NCBI GenBank assembly: GCA_009667805.1
Contig: CM019064.1
Location: 384,449,049 to 384,513,048 of the forward strand
DNA: 64,000 bases
Source of the DNA: Leptobrachium leishanense
Lineage: Eukaryota > Chordata > Amphibia > Anura > Megophryidae
Direction of reading: 5' to 3'
Shown: positions 32,505-43,290 of the stretch, piece by piece
Position numbering within the stretch: the first letter of the stretch is position 1
Layout: the number at the start of each line of letters is the position of its first letter
Made by a program: the position numbers and the translations under genes
Notes under the pieces: model-generated
The model's database searches: none
Told to the model about the DNA's origin: nothing
What the model saw: the letters and a program-made list of their open reading frames with translations, nothing else

Positions 32505-33556
32505 CAATATCTCAGTATCTCCCCCTGATATCTCTCCCCCTGTCCTTTCAAAAGTCAGTGACTGTTTATCTGGCATCTCCTCCTGGATGGCCTCCCACCA
32601 CCTAAAGATCAACATGTCAAAGACTGAACTCCTACTTATTCCTCCCTCCAATGCCTCCCCACCTCCTGACTTCTCTATCACGGTGGAGGGTATCACCATC
32701 TCCCCATCAAACCAAGTTCGCTGTCTTGGAGTTACACTGGACTCTGCTCTTTCCTTCATCCCCCACATCAAGTCTCTTTCCTCCTCCTGCCGATACCAAC
32801 TGCGTAATATTTCCAGAATTCGACCATTTCTCACCGCTGTCACCACAAAACAACTCATACACACCCTGGTAATCTCCCGACTCGACTATTGCAATAATCT
32901 CTTATCTGGCCTCCCTCTGTCCCGCCTCTCCCTCCTACAATCCATCCTGAACACCTCCGCCAGGCTAATTCACCTCACCCGCCGCTCTGTCTCTGCCGCT
33001 CCCCTCTGCGAGTCCCTTCATGGCTCCCCATCCACTGCAGAATTAAGTTCAAAATCCTTATCCTTACCTACAAAACCCTCACTAACTCAGCTCCCCACTA
33101 CCTGTCCTCACTAATCACCAAATACACCCCAGCCCACTCCCTAAGGTCAAACAGTGACCTGTGCCTAGCTTCTCCCCGCATCACCTCTTCCCATGATAGA
33201 CTGCAGGATTTCTCACGCGCAGCCCCCACTCTCTGGAACGCTCTCCCTCGTACTGTCAGACTTTCCCCTAACTTCTCTTCCTTCAAACGCTCCCTTAAAA
33301 CGTTCCTATTTAGGGAAGCCTACCACCCAACTCACTGACACAACCATCAATCTCTCTCACCTTACAGTCCTCTCCTCCTGTTTCCAACCCCAACCCTCCT
33401 AGATTGTGAGTTCCTACGGGAATAGGGCCCTCATCTCCTCCTGTACTGTTTGTCAAACGTTGTTCAATGTATTGTAACCCTGTCTATACTGTGCCTATTG
33501 TACAGCGCTGCGGAATATGCTGGCGCTTTATGAATAAAGACTAATAATAATAAAAA
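32505..33556 (+). pseudogene. L2 LINE, 5'-truncated copy
   Basis: The plus-strand frame from about 32587 encodes [40 protein letters not shown] and [20 protein letters not shown], identical or nearly so to the 3' third of the L2 at 37-40 kb. One base is lost near 33020 (CATGGCTCC against CACTGGCTCC), shifting the frame. The catalytic motifs are not included because of the 5' truncation. The tail TTGTACAGCGCTGCGGAATA then GCTGGCGCTTTATGAATAAA is the usual L2 3' end with (AATA)n. Confidence 0.92.
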
Positions 33557-33724
33557 AAGTAGCATCTGAAGGCACAGATTTTCCCCATTAGCGTCCCCAT
33601 GTTAGCGCGAAATAGGAAATATGACCCTAAATGTTTGGAACTACATCTTCCTGGAGAGCTAAGGTCACTGACCCCCTGGTAGAAAGGCTCTGTAATGCAA
33701 TTTTTTTTATAGGAACATTTTGCT

Positions 33725-34004
33725 CAACGCTGTTTAATTTGACTCAAATACTAAATCTGTGACACAGCTTAAAATTCAACCCTAGCTTTTATTTTAACAG
33801 CAAAATTTAATTGTTGTTTTATCTAATGATCCAAAATTTGAATTGATATCAACTATCGAATTGATATATGAAATTCAAATCGATTCTAAATTTCAAATCA
33901 ATCCGAAACGAAACAAAATACGAAACTAAATTAGTTACGAAATTCCAAAAACGAAATGATTTAAAAACTAAACTAAACAAATTTTTCAGCCATGCACATC
34001 CCTA
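33725..34004. mobile_element. hAT MITE fragment (family of 52268)
   Basis: The right end CAGCCATGCACATCCCTA and the interior CTAAATCTGTGACACAGCTT, with many TCGATA and GAAAC motifs, match the element at 52268-52871 in reverse. The other terminus is missing. Confidence 0.65.
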
Positions 34005-34117
34005 ATTACCAATATTCAGAATAAAGACGTTTATACGTAGTATTATTATTCCAGATTATGATTCCTTGACCTTCAGGTATTTTGGCTCTATCAAGTCTTA
34101 ATTAATACTTACAATGT

Positions 34118-34330
34118 CCGGCTGGGTGGAGTAGAGGTAACATCACTGCTCTGCATGGAGAGAGCCTGTGGAGACACAGGTTCGATCCCGGCAAGCGCAC
34201 CTCTCCAGTAAGTGTCCTTGGCAAGACAACTAACGGTACATACTCGCCACCCAGGACATACTTGAAAACGAGAGAAATCTCAATGTATCCTTCCTGGTAA
34301 AATCCTTTCTCTAAAGAAAATAAAAAAAAT
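34118..34330 (+). repeat. tRNA-derived SINE with intact B box
   Basis: GCTGGGTGGAGTAGAGGTAA at the head and GGTTCGATCCCGG at 34179 give a well-preserved tRNA-like promoter. The body and the ATGTATCCTTCCTGGTAAAA tail match the copy at 8117, followed by an A-rich end. This is the best copy in the window. Confidence 0.85.
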
Positions 34331-34467
34331 GATTGAACCAGTACAATGTTCAGCGACTCAGTTTGTAAAAAAAACTTATAAGGTTTAACCTTTAACTATC
34401 CAGGATGGTTAAAGGTTAATAAATAAATTACAGCTCACATGTCATTAGAAAATCTTCCATCCTTTAC

Positions 34468-34489
34468 CAGTATTTCCCAAACCTGTCCT
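34468..34489 (+). mobile_element. Left piece of a split hAT-like MITE
   Basis: CAGTATTTCCCAAACC then TGTCCT is the first 22 bp of the MITE family seen at 28164. The remainder continues at 41194 with CTCAGGTCCC, showing that 34490-41193 is an insertion. Confidence 0.7.
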
Positions 34490-34684
34490 CAGGGCCGGAG
34501 TAAGGTAGAGGCGGATGGAGCAGCCGCTCCAGGCCCCTACTTGAAAATAGGCCCACAGCCCAGAGGAAGAGCTGCAGGCTGGTGTTCTGACAAAATTGTC
34601 AAAATCACCAGCATGTCGGCTGTGTCTCACATGATGTGAGGGGGGAGGGGGGCTGCCACATCCTACCCTGCCTTCTTCTACCAG

Positions 34685-34910
34685 CAGGCTGCAGAGAGGC
34701 AGCTCCGCCTCCTAAAGCATGCTGCTGTGTGTGAAGGCAGGAGAGAGGTGGCTCCGCCTCCGAAAGCATGCTGCTGTGTGTGTGAAGGCAGGAGAGAGGC
34801 GGCTCCGCCTCCTAAAGCATGCTGCTGTGTGTGTGAAGGCAGGAGAGAGGCGGCTCCGCCTCCTAAAGCATGCTGCTGTGTGTGAAGGCAGGAGAGAGGC
34901 GAACGCAGAC
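34685..34910 (+). repeat. About 52-bp minisatellite
   Basis: Four to five units of GGCTCCGCCTCCTAAAGC, ATGCTGCTGTGTGTGTGAAG and GCAGGAGAGAGGC. Both the plus and minus frames are open, but only as periodic artefacts. Confidence 0.9.
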
Positions 34911-35154
34911 AGATGGAGGCCAAGCAGGAGCAGTGGGTGAGTGAGCCAGCAGCCACATTCCTCCCCCTGCAGAAAAGGGAAAATTTAACCCCTTCATCAA
35001 TCCTCCCCTCCCTGCAGCCCCTCCTTGCAGAGCTGGGGGATTTAACCACCTCCTCAACCCTCCCTTCCCTGTATAGCTGGGGGGGAGGGTTAACCCACTC
35101 TTCCAACCCTCACTTCCTGAAGAGCTGGGGGGGGGGGTTGGAGGCAGTTAACCG
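34911..35154. other. Spacer with diverged array units
   Basis: Contains GATTTAACC..CTC-type pieces (GGGGGATTTAACCACCTCCT, CTTCCCTGTATAGCTGGGGG) resembling the next minisatellite, so it is probably the decayed edge of that array. Confidence 0.5.
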
Positions 35155-36195
35155 GGTTACAGTGAGGAGGAGGATTGGAGAGGGTGTTAAATCCCCCCCC
35201 CAGCTCTACAGTGAGGAGGAATGGAGAGGGGGGTCAAAACCCCCAGCTCTACAGTGAGGAGGATTGGAGAGGGGGTTAACTTAATCCCCTCTCCAATCCT
35301 CCTCAATGTACAGCTGGGGGATTTAACCCCCCTCTCCATTCCTCCTCACTGTAGAGCTGGGTGGGGGGATTTAACCCCCTCTCCAATCCTCCTCCTCACT
35401 GTAAATGTGTGTGGGGGGGGGGTTTAACCCCCTCTCCAATCCTCCTCACTGTAAATGTGTGGGGGGGGGGTTTAACCCCCTCTCCAATCCTCCTCCTCAC
35501 TGTAAATGGGGGGATTTAACCCCCTCTCCAATCCTCCTCCTCACTGTAAGTGGGGGGGGATTTAACCCCCTCTCCAATCCTCCTCCTCACTGTAAGTGGG
35601 GGGGATTTAACCCCCTCTCCAATCCTCCTCCTCACTGTAAGTGGGGGGGGATTTAACCCCCTCTCCAATCCTCCTCCTCACTGTAAGTGGGGGGGGGATT
35701 TAACCCCCTCTCCAATCCTCCTCCTCACTGTAAGTGGGGGGATTTAACCCCCTCTCCAATCCTCCTCCTCACTGTAAGTGGGGGGGGGATTTAACCCCCT
35801 CTCCAATCCTCCTCCTCACTGTAAGTGGGGGGGGGATTTAACCCCCTCTCCAATCCTCCTCCTCACTGTAAGTGGGGGGGGGGATTTAACCCTCTCTCCA
35901 ATCCTCCTCACTGTAAGTGGGGGTGGGATTTAACCCCCTCTCCAATCCTCCTCCTCACTGTAAGTGGGGGGGATTTAACCCCCTCTCCAATCCTCCTCCT
36001 CACTGTAAGTGGGGGGGATTTAACCCCCTCTCCAATCCTCCTCCTCACTGTAAGTGGGGGGGGGAATTTAACCCCCTCTCCAATCCTCCTCCTCACTGTA
36101 AGTGGGGGGGGGATTTAACCCCCTCTCCAATCCTCCTCCTCACTGTAAGTGGGGGGGGGATTTAACCCCCTCTCCAATCCTCCTCCTCACTGTAG
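35155..36195 (+). repeat. About 45-bp G-run/C-run minisatellite with orientation switch
   Basis: From about 35290 onward, roughly 18 units read GATTTAACCCCCTCTCCAAT then CCTCCTCCTCACTGTAAGTG then a G run of 4 to 10. From 35155 to about 35285, about three units lie in the reverse orientation (CAGTGAGGAGGATTGGAGAG). The switch sits at GAGAGGGGGTTAACTTAATC. Each unit can pair its G run with its C run across ATTTAA. Unit length varies through the G run and a CTC triplet. Confidence 0.93.
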
Positions 36196-36659
36196 AGATG
36201 GATTGGAAGAATTTAACTGCTGTCTGCAGAGCTGGGTGTATTTAACTCCTTCTCCAATTCATCCCTCCCTGCAGAGCTGGTAGCTGTTCTCATTGGGTCC
36301 CTTAGGATTTAACCCCCTTCCCTCCATGCAAAACTGACAGCTCTGTTCCCACTTGGTCCCCAGAGAATTAACCCCCTCTCTGCAAAAAAAAATGCAAATC
36401 AGAGAGTGGGCAACATGTATAGTTAAATTTTTTTATTTTTTTTATATAAATATTTTAATAATGCTTGTTTTGAATACATAATATCAATAATCTTAATCTT
36501 TAATATAGCATTTTTATTTGTAGTTAATTTTACTAAAATATTATTCTGTATTAAAATAAACTGTAATATAAACGCATGTCAGTCATAGCACACCGGAGAG
36601 TCGTATAGCTAATAAGGCTAATAAGGCTCTTGTGACATTCACAAGTAACAGTCTTAAGT
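36196..36659. other. AT-rich spacer before the L2 element
   Basis: Diverged CTGCAGAGCTG and TTTAACYCCTTC units continue to about 36390, followed by AT-rich DNA with no supported feature. Confidence 0.45.
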
Positions 36660-36888
36660 GGACGCTTAGAGTTGATTCCTGGAGTTGCGGGACTGGAGGA
36701 AGGAACTGCAAGGCCCAATTTTACTCTGGGTAAACGCAAGTCTATTTCATGCTTTCTCTCACGCTTCTCCTCTTTACTTCTACCTTTCTCCTTAAATGGA
36801 ACTCCTGCCCCTCTACCACCGACCCCTACACTATCTGCATCTCTCCCTCCCTCCTCTCGTCCCACATGATGGCCTCACATGAGCTCCT

Positions 36889-39800
36889 TTGTTCCTCAGA
36901 ACATGGTCTCCCTCTAACTCTCGTGCTGCCAATCACTCCCACGCCCACAAATCCCATTCCCACCTTCTCTTTCTCACCCTCCTGCTGTTACTCTATTCAG
37001 GTGACATATCCCCTAACCCTGGCCCCACAACACATCCAATACTTCCCTCTCATCCTATCTCCATCGCACATAAATCACCTCCCTGCAAGCCCAGCAACCT
37101 CATTCCCATCATCCCTCAGCGCCTGTCCTCTTTCTCCTGCGCCCTCTGGAACGCTCGCTCTGTGTGCAACAAACTCACAGCCGTCCATGACCTCTTCCTT
37201 TCAAACTCCTTCAACCTCCTAGCTTTAACTGAAACCTGGCTAACTCCCTCTGACACGGCCTCCGTTGCTGCTCTCTCACATGGCGGTCTACACTTGAGCC
37301 ATACCCCCAGACCGGGTGAGAGAAATGGTGGCGGGGTCGGGCTCCTGCTCTCTCCCACCTGCACCTACCAGCATCTCCCTCCACCCCCATCCCTCTCCTT
37401 CTCCTCCTTCGAGACACACTGCATCCGCCTGTTCTCTCCTCTGGCTCTCAGGGTGGCAGTCATCTACGCCCACCGGGACCAACCTCCCAGTTCTTTGACC
37501 ACTTTGCTACCTGGCTTTCTCACTTCCTGTCTTCTAATCTTCCATGCCTAATTCTCGGGGACTTCAACATTCCCATTGACGATCCTTCCGCTCCTGCTGC
37601 CTCCAAACTTCTTTCACTCACGTCCTCCCTTGGACTCACACAATCCTCCCTCCTCCCTACCCACCGCGATGGTCACGTTATTGACCTGGTCTTTTCCAAC
37701 CTCTGCTCCATTTCTGAGTTCAAATGTCGCCCTTTCCCCATCTCTGACCACCACCTTCTCTCTTTCAACCTATCTGGACTTCCTAAACACCCTGCTCCCC
37801 CACCCCGCACACACACTCGCAGAAATCTACATGCTGTGGACCCCCATCAATTCTCCAACCTACTTCACCACCTCCCTCATACCTCATCCTTCACCTGCCC
37901 TGATGCTGCCACTAATCACTACAACACTACGCTTATCTCTGCTCTAGACACTCTTGCTCCTCTTCGACTCTGCAAGGCCCCACGCCGCCAGCTTCAGCCC
38001 TGGCACACCCTCCAAACTCGCTACCTGCAAAGATGCTCCCGCACTGCAGAGCGTGCCTGGAGGAAATCCCGCTCTGAAGCTGATTTTGTTCACTTCAAGT
38101 TTATTCTCCGGTCATACACCTCTGCCCTCCACTTGGCCAAACAATCCTTCTTCTCATCTCTTATATCTACGCTGTCCTCCAACCCTAAACGGCTCTGGTC
38201 CACCTTCAACACCCTCCTCCACCCACCTGCACCTCCCCCCTCAGCTGCCTTCAGCGCTCAAGACCTGGCAGACTACTTCCTCAGTAAAACTCTAACTATC
38301 AGAAGCAACATCCCTACACAAGATAGTTATCTGCCACCTCCACTCCCACAGGTCCCCTCTGCCACCCTCTGCCGCTTCCTCCCAACCACTGAGGAGGAAG
38401 TCAATTCCTTATTGTCCTCCTCACATCTCACCACGTGCCCGCTCGACCCCATTCCCTCACATCTAATTCCTCCCCTCTCCTCCTCCCTCACCCCTGCTCT
38501 CACACACATCTTCAACCTATCTCTCTCCACTGGCTCCTTTCCATCCGCCTTCAAACACGCGCTAGTTACCCCTTTACTAAAGAAACCATCCCTAGACACC
38601 AACTCTCCATCCAACTACCGCCCTGTATCCCTGCTTCCCTTCACATCAAAGCTCTTAGAAAAACTAGTCTTCAACCGCCTCTCCCTCTTCCTGTCCTCCA
38701 ATTCCCTACTTGACCCCCTGCAATCTGGCTTCCGTCCGCTACACTCAACTGAAACTGCCCTCACCAAAGTCACCAACGACCTCCTAACTGCTAAAAAACA
38801 CGGCCACTATTCTATTCTCATCCTGCTTGACCTCTCGGCTGCTTTTGACACTGTTGACCACCCCCTCCTTCTACAGACCCTCAACTCTCTGGGTCTCGGT
38901 GACACTGCACTTGCTTGGGTTGACTCCTATTTATCCAACAGGTCCTTCTGTGTGTCCTTTGCTGGTAACTCCTCCTCTTCATTGCCTCTATCTGTTGGTG
39001 TACCTCAAGGCTCTGTCCTTGGTCCTCTGCTCTTTTCCATCTACACCTCCTCCCTGGGCAAAATCATCAACAGCTTTGGCTTTAATTACCACCTCTACGC
39101 TGATGACACTCAGATCTACCTCTCTACCCCTGATCTCTCTCCCCCTGTCCTTTCAAAAGTCAGTGACTGTTTATCTGGCATCTCCTCCTGGATGGCCTCC
39201 CACCACCTAAAGATCAACATGTCAAAGACTGAGCTCCTACTTATTCCTCCCTCTAATGCCTCCCCACCTCCTGACTTCTCTATCACGGTGGAGGGTATCA
39301 CCATCTCCCCATCAAACCAAGTTCGCTGTCTTGGAGTTACACTGGACTCTGCTCTTTCCTTCATCCCCCACATCAAGTCTCTTTCCTCCTCCTGCCGATA
39401 CCAACTGCGTAATATTTCCAGAATTCGGCCATTTCTTACCGCTGTCACCACAAAACAACTCATACACGCCCTGGTAATCTCCCGACTCGACTATTGCAAT
39501 AATCTCTTATCTGGCCTCCCTCTGTCCCGCCTCTCCCCCCTACAATCCATCCTGAACGCCTCCGCCAGGCTAATTCACCTCACCCGCCGCTCTGTCTCTG
39601 CCGCTCCCCTCTGCGAGTCCCTTCACTGGCTCCCCATCCACTGCAGAATTAAGTTCAAAATCCTTATCCTTACCTACAAAACCCTCACTAACTCAGCGCC
39701 CCACTACCTGTCCTCACTAATCACCAAATACACCCCAGCCCGCTCCCTAAGGTCAAACAGTGACCTGCGCCTAGCTTCTCCCCGCATCACCTCTTCCCAT

Positions 39801-39944
39801 GATAGACTGCAGGATTTCTCACGCGCAGCCCCCACTCTCTGGAACGCTCTCCCTCGTGCTGTCAGACTTTCCCCTAACTTCTCTTCCTTCAAACGCTCCC
39901 TGAAAACATTGCTATTTAGGGAAGCCTACCACCCAACTCACTGA
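36889..39944 (+). pseudogene. L2 ORF2: APE endonuclease and reverse transcriptase, one frameshift
   Basis: The protein would nick target DNA and copy the element's RNA at that site. Reading from 36889, a hydrophobic stretch (LTLLLLLYSG) leads to DISPNPGP, then endonuclease motifs NARSVCNK (37150) and LTETWL (37225). A one-base loss at about 37467 moves the reading into another frame, where LGDFN (37554) and ISDHHLL (37740) complete the endonuclease. Reverse-transcriptase motifs follow: NYRPVSLL (38613), [11 protein letters not shown] (38829), [12 protein letters not shown] (39003) and the catalytic YADD (39096), ending ...REAYHPTH at 39944. The second frame is open from before 37491 to the stop. 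All visible catalytic residues are present, so a single mutation separates it from an intact ORF. The true start codon is uncertain. Confidence 0.92.
36997..37026 (+). other. 2A-like motif (SGDISPNPGP) in L2 ORF2
   Basis: The codons read S-G-D-I-S-P-N-P-G-P directly after a run of leucines. Ribosome-skipping 2A peptides end D-x-E-x-N-P-G-P; here Ser replaces the Glu. Such motifs are known at the N-terminus of several non-LTR retrotransposon ORFs. Whether this version separates the leader from the endonuclease is inference. Confidence 0.6.
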
Positions 39945-40166
39945 CGCAACCATCAATCACTCTCACCTTACAGTCCTCTCCTCCTGTTTCCAACCCCAAC
40001 CCTCCTAGATTGTGAGTTCCTACGGAATAGGCCCTCATCTTCCTCCTGTACTGTTTGTCAAATGTTGTTCAATGTATTGTAACCCTGTCTGTACTGTGCT
40101 TATTGTACAGCGCTGCGGAATATGCTGGCGCTTTATAAATTAATAATAATAATAATAATAATAAAG

Positions 40167-40439
40167 AGAGCACAAATATCTATAATCCATAGCCATACTG
40201 TCAACGGTTCAGTCTCGGAATTTTGAAAAAAGTCCTGAGGGACTGAACTGCCGAAAGTATGGCTATGGATTATAGATATGTTTGCTCTCTTATTGAGTCT
40301 GCATGGTGCTGTATATCCAACATGTGTTTTATGTTTACTCCCAGCAGTAGCAGCGTAAAAGCAAGTATTTATTTTTTACTTTATGTGTGGAATTCCTGGA
40401 TTTTTTGTAATTTTAATGATGGTTTATTTTAGTGTATAA
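40167..40439. other. Spacer with a palindromic segment
   Basis: Inverted copies of CTATAATCCATAGCCATACT occur at about 40179-40200 and 40255-40277, forming a hairpin of roughly 100 bp. The rest is AT-rich. Confidence 0.5.
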
Positions 40440-40715
40440 TTTTTTGTGAGTTGTATTGCTGTGGAGCTCTGTGATACAGTAATGTGCAGTGTGTATGAGC
40501 GTATCACAGAGCTCCACAGCAATAAAACTCCCAGTAATGTGCGGTGTGTATGAGCGTGAGCTGTATTGCAGTGGAGCTCTGTGATACGCTTATACACACC
40601 CCCATATTACTGTGAGTTTTAGTGCTGTGGAGCTCTGTGATACACTCATACACAGGGCACATTACAGTGAGTTTTAGTGCTGTGGAGCTCTGTGATATGT
40701 TCATACACAGGGCTT
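40440..40715. repeat. 55-bp modules in mixed orientation
   Basis: About five units. The first and third to fifth read TGTGAGTTTTAGTGCTGTGG then AGCTCTGTGATA; the second is inverted (GTATCACAGAGCTCCACAGC). Inverted neighbours make this a natural hairpin. Confidence 0.75.
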
Positions 40716-41193
40716 TCACTGAGTATTATTTGTTTAGTTTAAGCTTATTTTTATATGTTTTCTAAATCTCTTAACACCGGGGGTGTACTATGCCGTCCCA
40801 CGGTGGGTGGGTCTAAACAACGCAGGACGGCATAGCAAGCCCCGCCAGTGTCTATGGGCCGCGTCTGTTGGCGTGTCATTTGCTGACGCGGGACGGCTTG
40901 CGGCTTGAACTCAAGCTGTCCCCTGCAGCCAATGAAACGCACTGCACGTCAGTTGTATAGGCGGGCTGGAGGAGGGGCCTGGCGCACTGTACGTCCTGCT
41001 GTGCATCATCGCACATCAGAGTCACCAGCCAGGTTTCCCAGTCAATCTGATGTTGTCATAGCATGATACACACAATGCGCCACCCAACCCTCTAAACGAG
41101 AAAGCAGCGCTGACCAATTGTTGCCTCATTATCTATAAAAAGGCCCTCCAAAATCCTCAGCACCAGGCCCAGTGTACTCTTAATCCAGCCCTG
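40716..41193. repeat. GC-rich right end of the container element
   Basis: Contains an inverted pair CCGTCCCACGG / GACGCGGGACGG and CGTCCTGC-type motifs (40790-41010), then the unique right terminus. No gene. Confidence 0.5.
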
Positions 41194-41354
41194 CTCAGGT
41201 CCCACTAACAGGCCAGGTTTGCAGATATCTGAAGCACAGCACAGGTGCTATGATTTGCTGCTCAGTGATTGCAGGATTCAGTCTGCATTTCCCCAAGGGG
41301 ATCTGCAAAATCTGGCCTGTTAGAGGGTCCTGATGACAGGTTTGGGAAACACTG
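41194..41354 (+). mobile_element. Right piece of the split hAT-like MITE
   Basis: Continues from 34489 with CTCAGGTCCCACTAACAGGC, GAAGCACAGCACAGGTGCTA and TGCAGGATTCAGTCTGCATT, ending GTTTGGGAAACACTG. It aligns end to end with the intact copy at 28164-28346. Confidence 0.75.
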
Positions 41355-41599
41355 ATTTATACAATCTTGTTAATAATTAAACAGGTCAACTGTGTCTTGC
41401 ATATCACTGATCACTGGCATGCATATGTGTGTAATGCCATCATATCCCATCGATAGGGTCTTCCTCTCTTGTCAGTAAATGCATTTTTCTAGCATCTCTG
41501 TATACAGTACCTATTACAAAGAGTAATACATTCCTTTTCTTGAATGTAGCATTAGAATATCACAAATATACAGTGTAAATAGCTTGACTAAATTTGCTT
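41355..41599. other. No feature recognised
   Basis: Unique-looking AT-rich DNA. Confidence 0.35.
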
Positions 41600-41945
41600 T
41601 CCATTTCTTTTAAACGCTCCCTAAAGACACTTCTATTTAGGGAAGCCTACCACCTATCCCTGTAACAAAACATCCCACCCGATAACTGTCTCCATCGCTC
41701 TCTGAATTAACATAACCCTCATTATTGCAGTCCTCCCCTCCTGTTTTTCACCCCTTCACCCATCCAGATTGTGAGTTCCCCCGGGAATAGGACCTTCAAT
41801 TTCTCCTGTATCTGCAGTTGAATTATTGACTTGCCGTCTTGGGGTAATGTAGAATCGTCTTGTAGTTACCCATTGTACCTTTATACAGCGCTGTGGAATG
41901 TGCTGACGCTTTATACATAAAGTATACTAATTTGTATTATTTATT
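41600..41945 (+). pseudogene. Diverged L2 3' end
   Basis: AAACGCTCCCTAAAGACACT then TCTATTTAGGGAAGCCTACC corresponds to the C-terminal [15 protein letters not shown] codons of L2. The tail TTTATACAGCGCTGTGGAAT then GTGCTGACGCTTTATACATA is an older L2 end. The intervening 3' UTR differs from the recent copies, so it is another subfamily. Confidence 0.8.
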
Positions 41946-42265
41946 GATATCAACAACTCAAAGCCATTTAAAATAAAGTCCCTGGTTGTTTTCTTTCACC
42001 TTTGCACAATCTCTGTCTTTGAGAAGTAACACACTGTTCTGATTGCATTTACTTTTCCTAATTTTGTATCAGTGCAAACAGTGACATGTGACTTTTAATG
42101 CTCCAGACCATTAATAGACAAATTACAGTGAAGTGAACCCAAGACAGTAAATCAAAACCTTTCCCTGACTGTGAATAATATTAACCCTCTGAGTTCATCA
42201 GTATCAAAATGTAAATGTGTGCACAGAGCGTATGTATAATGTGCCAGGGCACAGCGTGACATTAT
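41946..42265. other. No feature recognised
   Basis: Unique-looking DNA. Confidence 0.35.
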
Positions 42266-43066
42266 CAGGGTTATTCAAAGAGATCCGAATGGCTGGAGAA
42301 AGGTAACCGAATGCTGAAAATCAGCGTTCGGTTATCTTTCTTGGCCATTCGGCTATCCAGAGAGCAGGCAATACGCCAAATCCTGGCGAATTGCCTGCAC
42401 ATACGTCGCCTGTTCGTTGCCTGTTCGAGGGTTATTCAGGAGAATCCCATAGGCTTCAATGCTAAAAATATTCCCGTTTTAATTCAATATCTAATAAATG
42501 TTGGTTATAATATTCTGCAGTAAAAAGTCTCTATAGATTTTTTTTAGGATCTTTTAGGCATTTTTAATGATTTTTTTGCAAACATTTTTCTTTTTTTGTT
42601 TTTTAAAAATCGTTTTTTATTTTTTCTGTAACAGCCCTTTTTATTATCATTCATTGGATCTTATATGTAAATTTCAGACATTTTCGCTCGGGTAGTTTCT
42701 TTGTAACCAGCGTTTCACTTTTCAAACATTCAAGCGTACTGTTTTTTTTTTTCACTCCATTCGTCTGCGGTGTCGGCTTTTTCCAGCGGCTGCTCTGCGC
42801 TGTGATCGGCGGCTGCTCGGGTTTCTCCGGCGTGTTCGGCGCGCTTAATCCAGATGTTTTCGCGGGTTTCGCTGTGCGTTCGACAGGTTTTGCACTGAGT
42901 GTTCGGCGGGTTTGCGGCGGCTTTTCCCTGCACTACGACGGCCCTGTGGTGCTTGCTGAATACACCACAGGGTCGCCGAAATGGGATTGCCAAATCGCAC
43001 CGAATTGAGGAGAACGAAAAGTCACCGAACGTGCGGTGACTTTTCGATTCTCTTTGAATTACCCTG
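42266..43066. mobile_element. CAGGGTTATTC-family MITE, copy E (complete)
   Basis: The 801-bp copy starts CAGGGTTATTCAAAGAGATC and ends TCTTTGAATTACCCTG, with TA at 42263-42264 (one T apart) and TA at 43068-43069 (one A apart). The left hairpin is AACCGAATGCTGAAAATCAG; the right hairpin is AAAAGTCACCGAACGTGCGG. It shows the empty site (TTCAAGCGTACTGTTTTTTT) of the foldback inserted in copy B. Confidence 0.8.
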
Positions 43067-43074
43067 ATAGTCAT

Positions 43075-43290
43075 TATGTTACATGTTTACAGGTGCATTC
43101 TGTATTGAGGTATGTTAATAGGGAGCTCTTGAGTGACTTAAGACTGGGTGAAGATTTGATGGCGTCTGGGAGGTTATTCCATAACTGCGGTGCTCGGTAG
43201 GAAAATGAGGATCGAGCCACTTTCTTTATGTATTGTGGTACTGCAAGTAAGGTTCAAGATTACTGACCTAAGCTCCTTAAGTAAAAGTAG
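43075..43290 (-). pseudogene. LINE reverse-transcriptase C-terminal remnant
   Basis: Minus-strand translation gives VARSSFSYRAPQLWNNLPDA then IKSSPSLKSLKSSLLTYL, the C-terminal block typical of CR1/L2/Rex1-type ORF2. It has no tail and is unrelated in sequence to the recent L2 copies. It abuts the L1/Tx1 element. Confidence 0.75.

Larger units (their letters stand above)
36660..40166 (+). mobile_element. Near full-length L2 LINE retrotransposon
   Basis: The element runs from a C-rich 5' region (start uncertain, about 36.66 kb) to the L2-type tail TTGTACAGCGCTGCGGAATA and GCTGGCGCTTTATAAATTAA with (AAT)n ending near 40166. It encodes an endonuclease-reverse transcriptase ORF with one frameshift. 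The 3' third is about 97-99% identical by eye to the copies at 15182 and 32505. It sits inside the 34490-41193 hAT-like element. No long target duplication was identified. Confidence 0.93.
34490..41193. mobile_element. 6.7-kb hAT-like container element
   Basis: The ends CAGGGCCGGAGTAAGG and, inverted, CAGGGCTGGATTAAGAG fit a hAT terminus. It splits a smaller MITE (34468-34489 and 41194-41354), which proves insertion, although only CT is duplicated rather than 8 bp. Contents in order: GC-rich leader, a 52-bp minisatellite, a 45-bp minisatellite, an inserted L2 LINE, 55-bp modules, and a GC-rich right end. About 3.5 kb of its length is the L2. Confidence 0.7.

Noticed and set aside
32472..32864. 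Minus-strand frames of 115-130 codons at 32472 and 39116
   Set aside because: They are antisense shadows of the L2 reverse-transcriptase coding strand and occur in parallel in both copies.
34118..34200. A functional tRNA gene
   Set aside because: A and B boxes are present, but the sequence cannot form a normal cloverleaf and continues into a SINE body and tail found in other copies.
35405..36165. Gly/Pro/Leu-rich repeated peptides
   Set aside because: Translation of the 45-bp G-run/C-run minisatellite.
42589..42735. Promoter or terminator suggested by T-rich tracts
   Set aside because: The same T-rich segment is the centre of every family A MITE copy.
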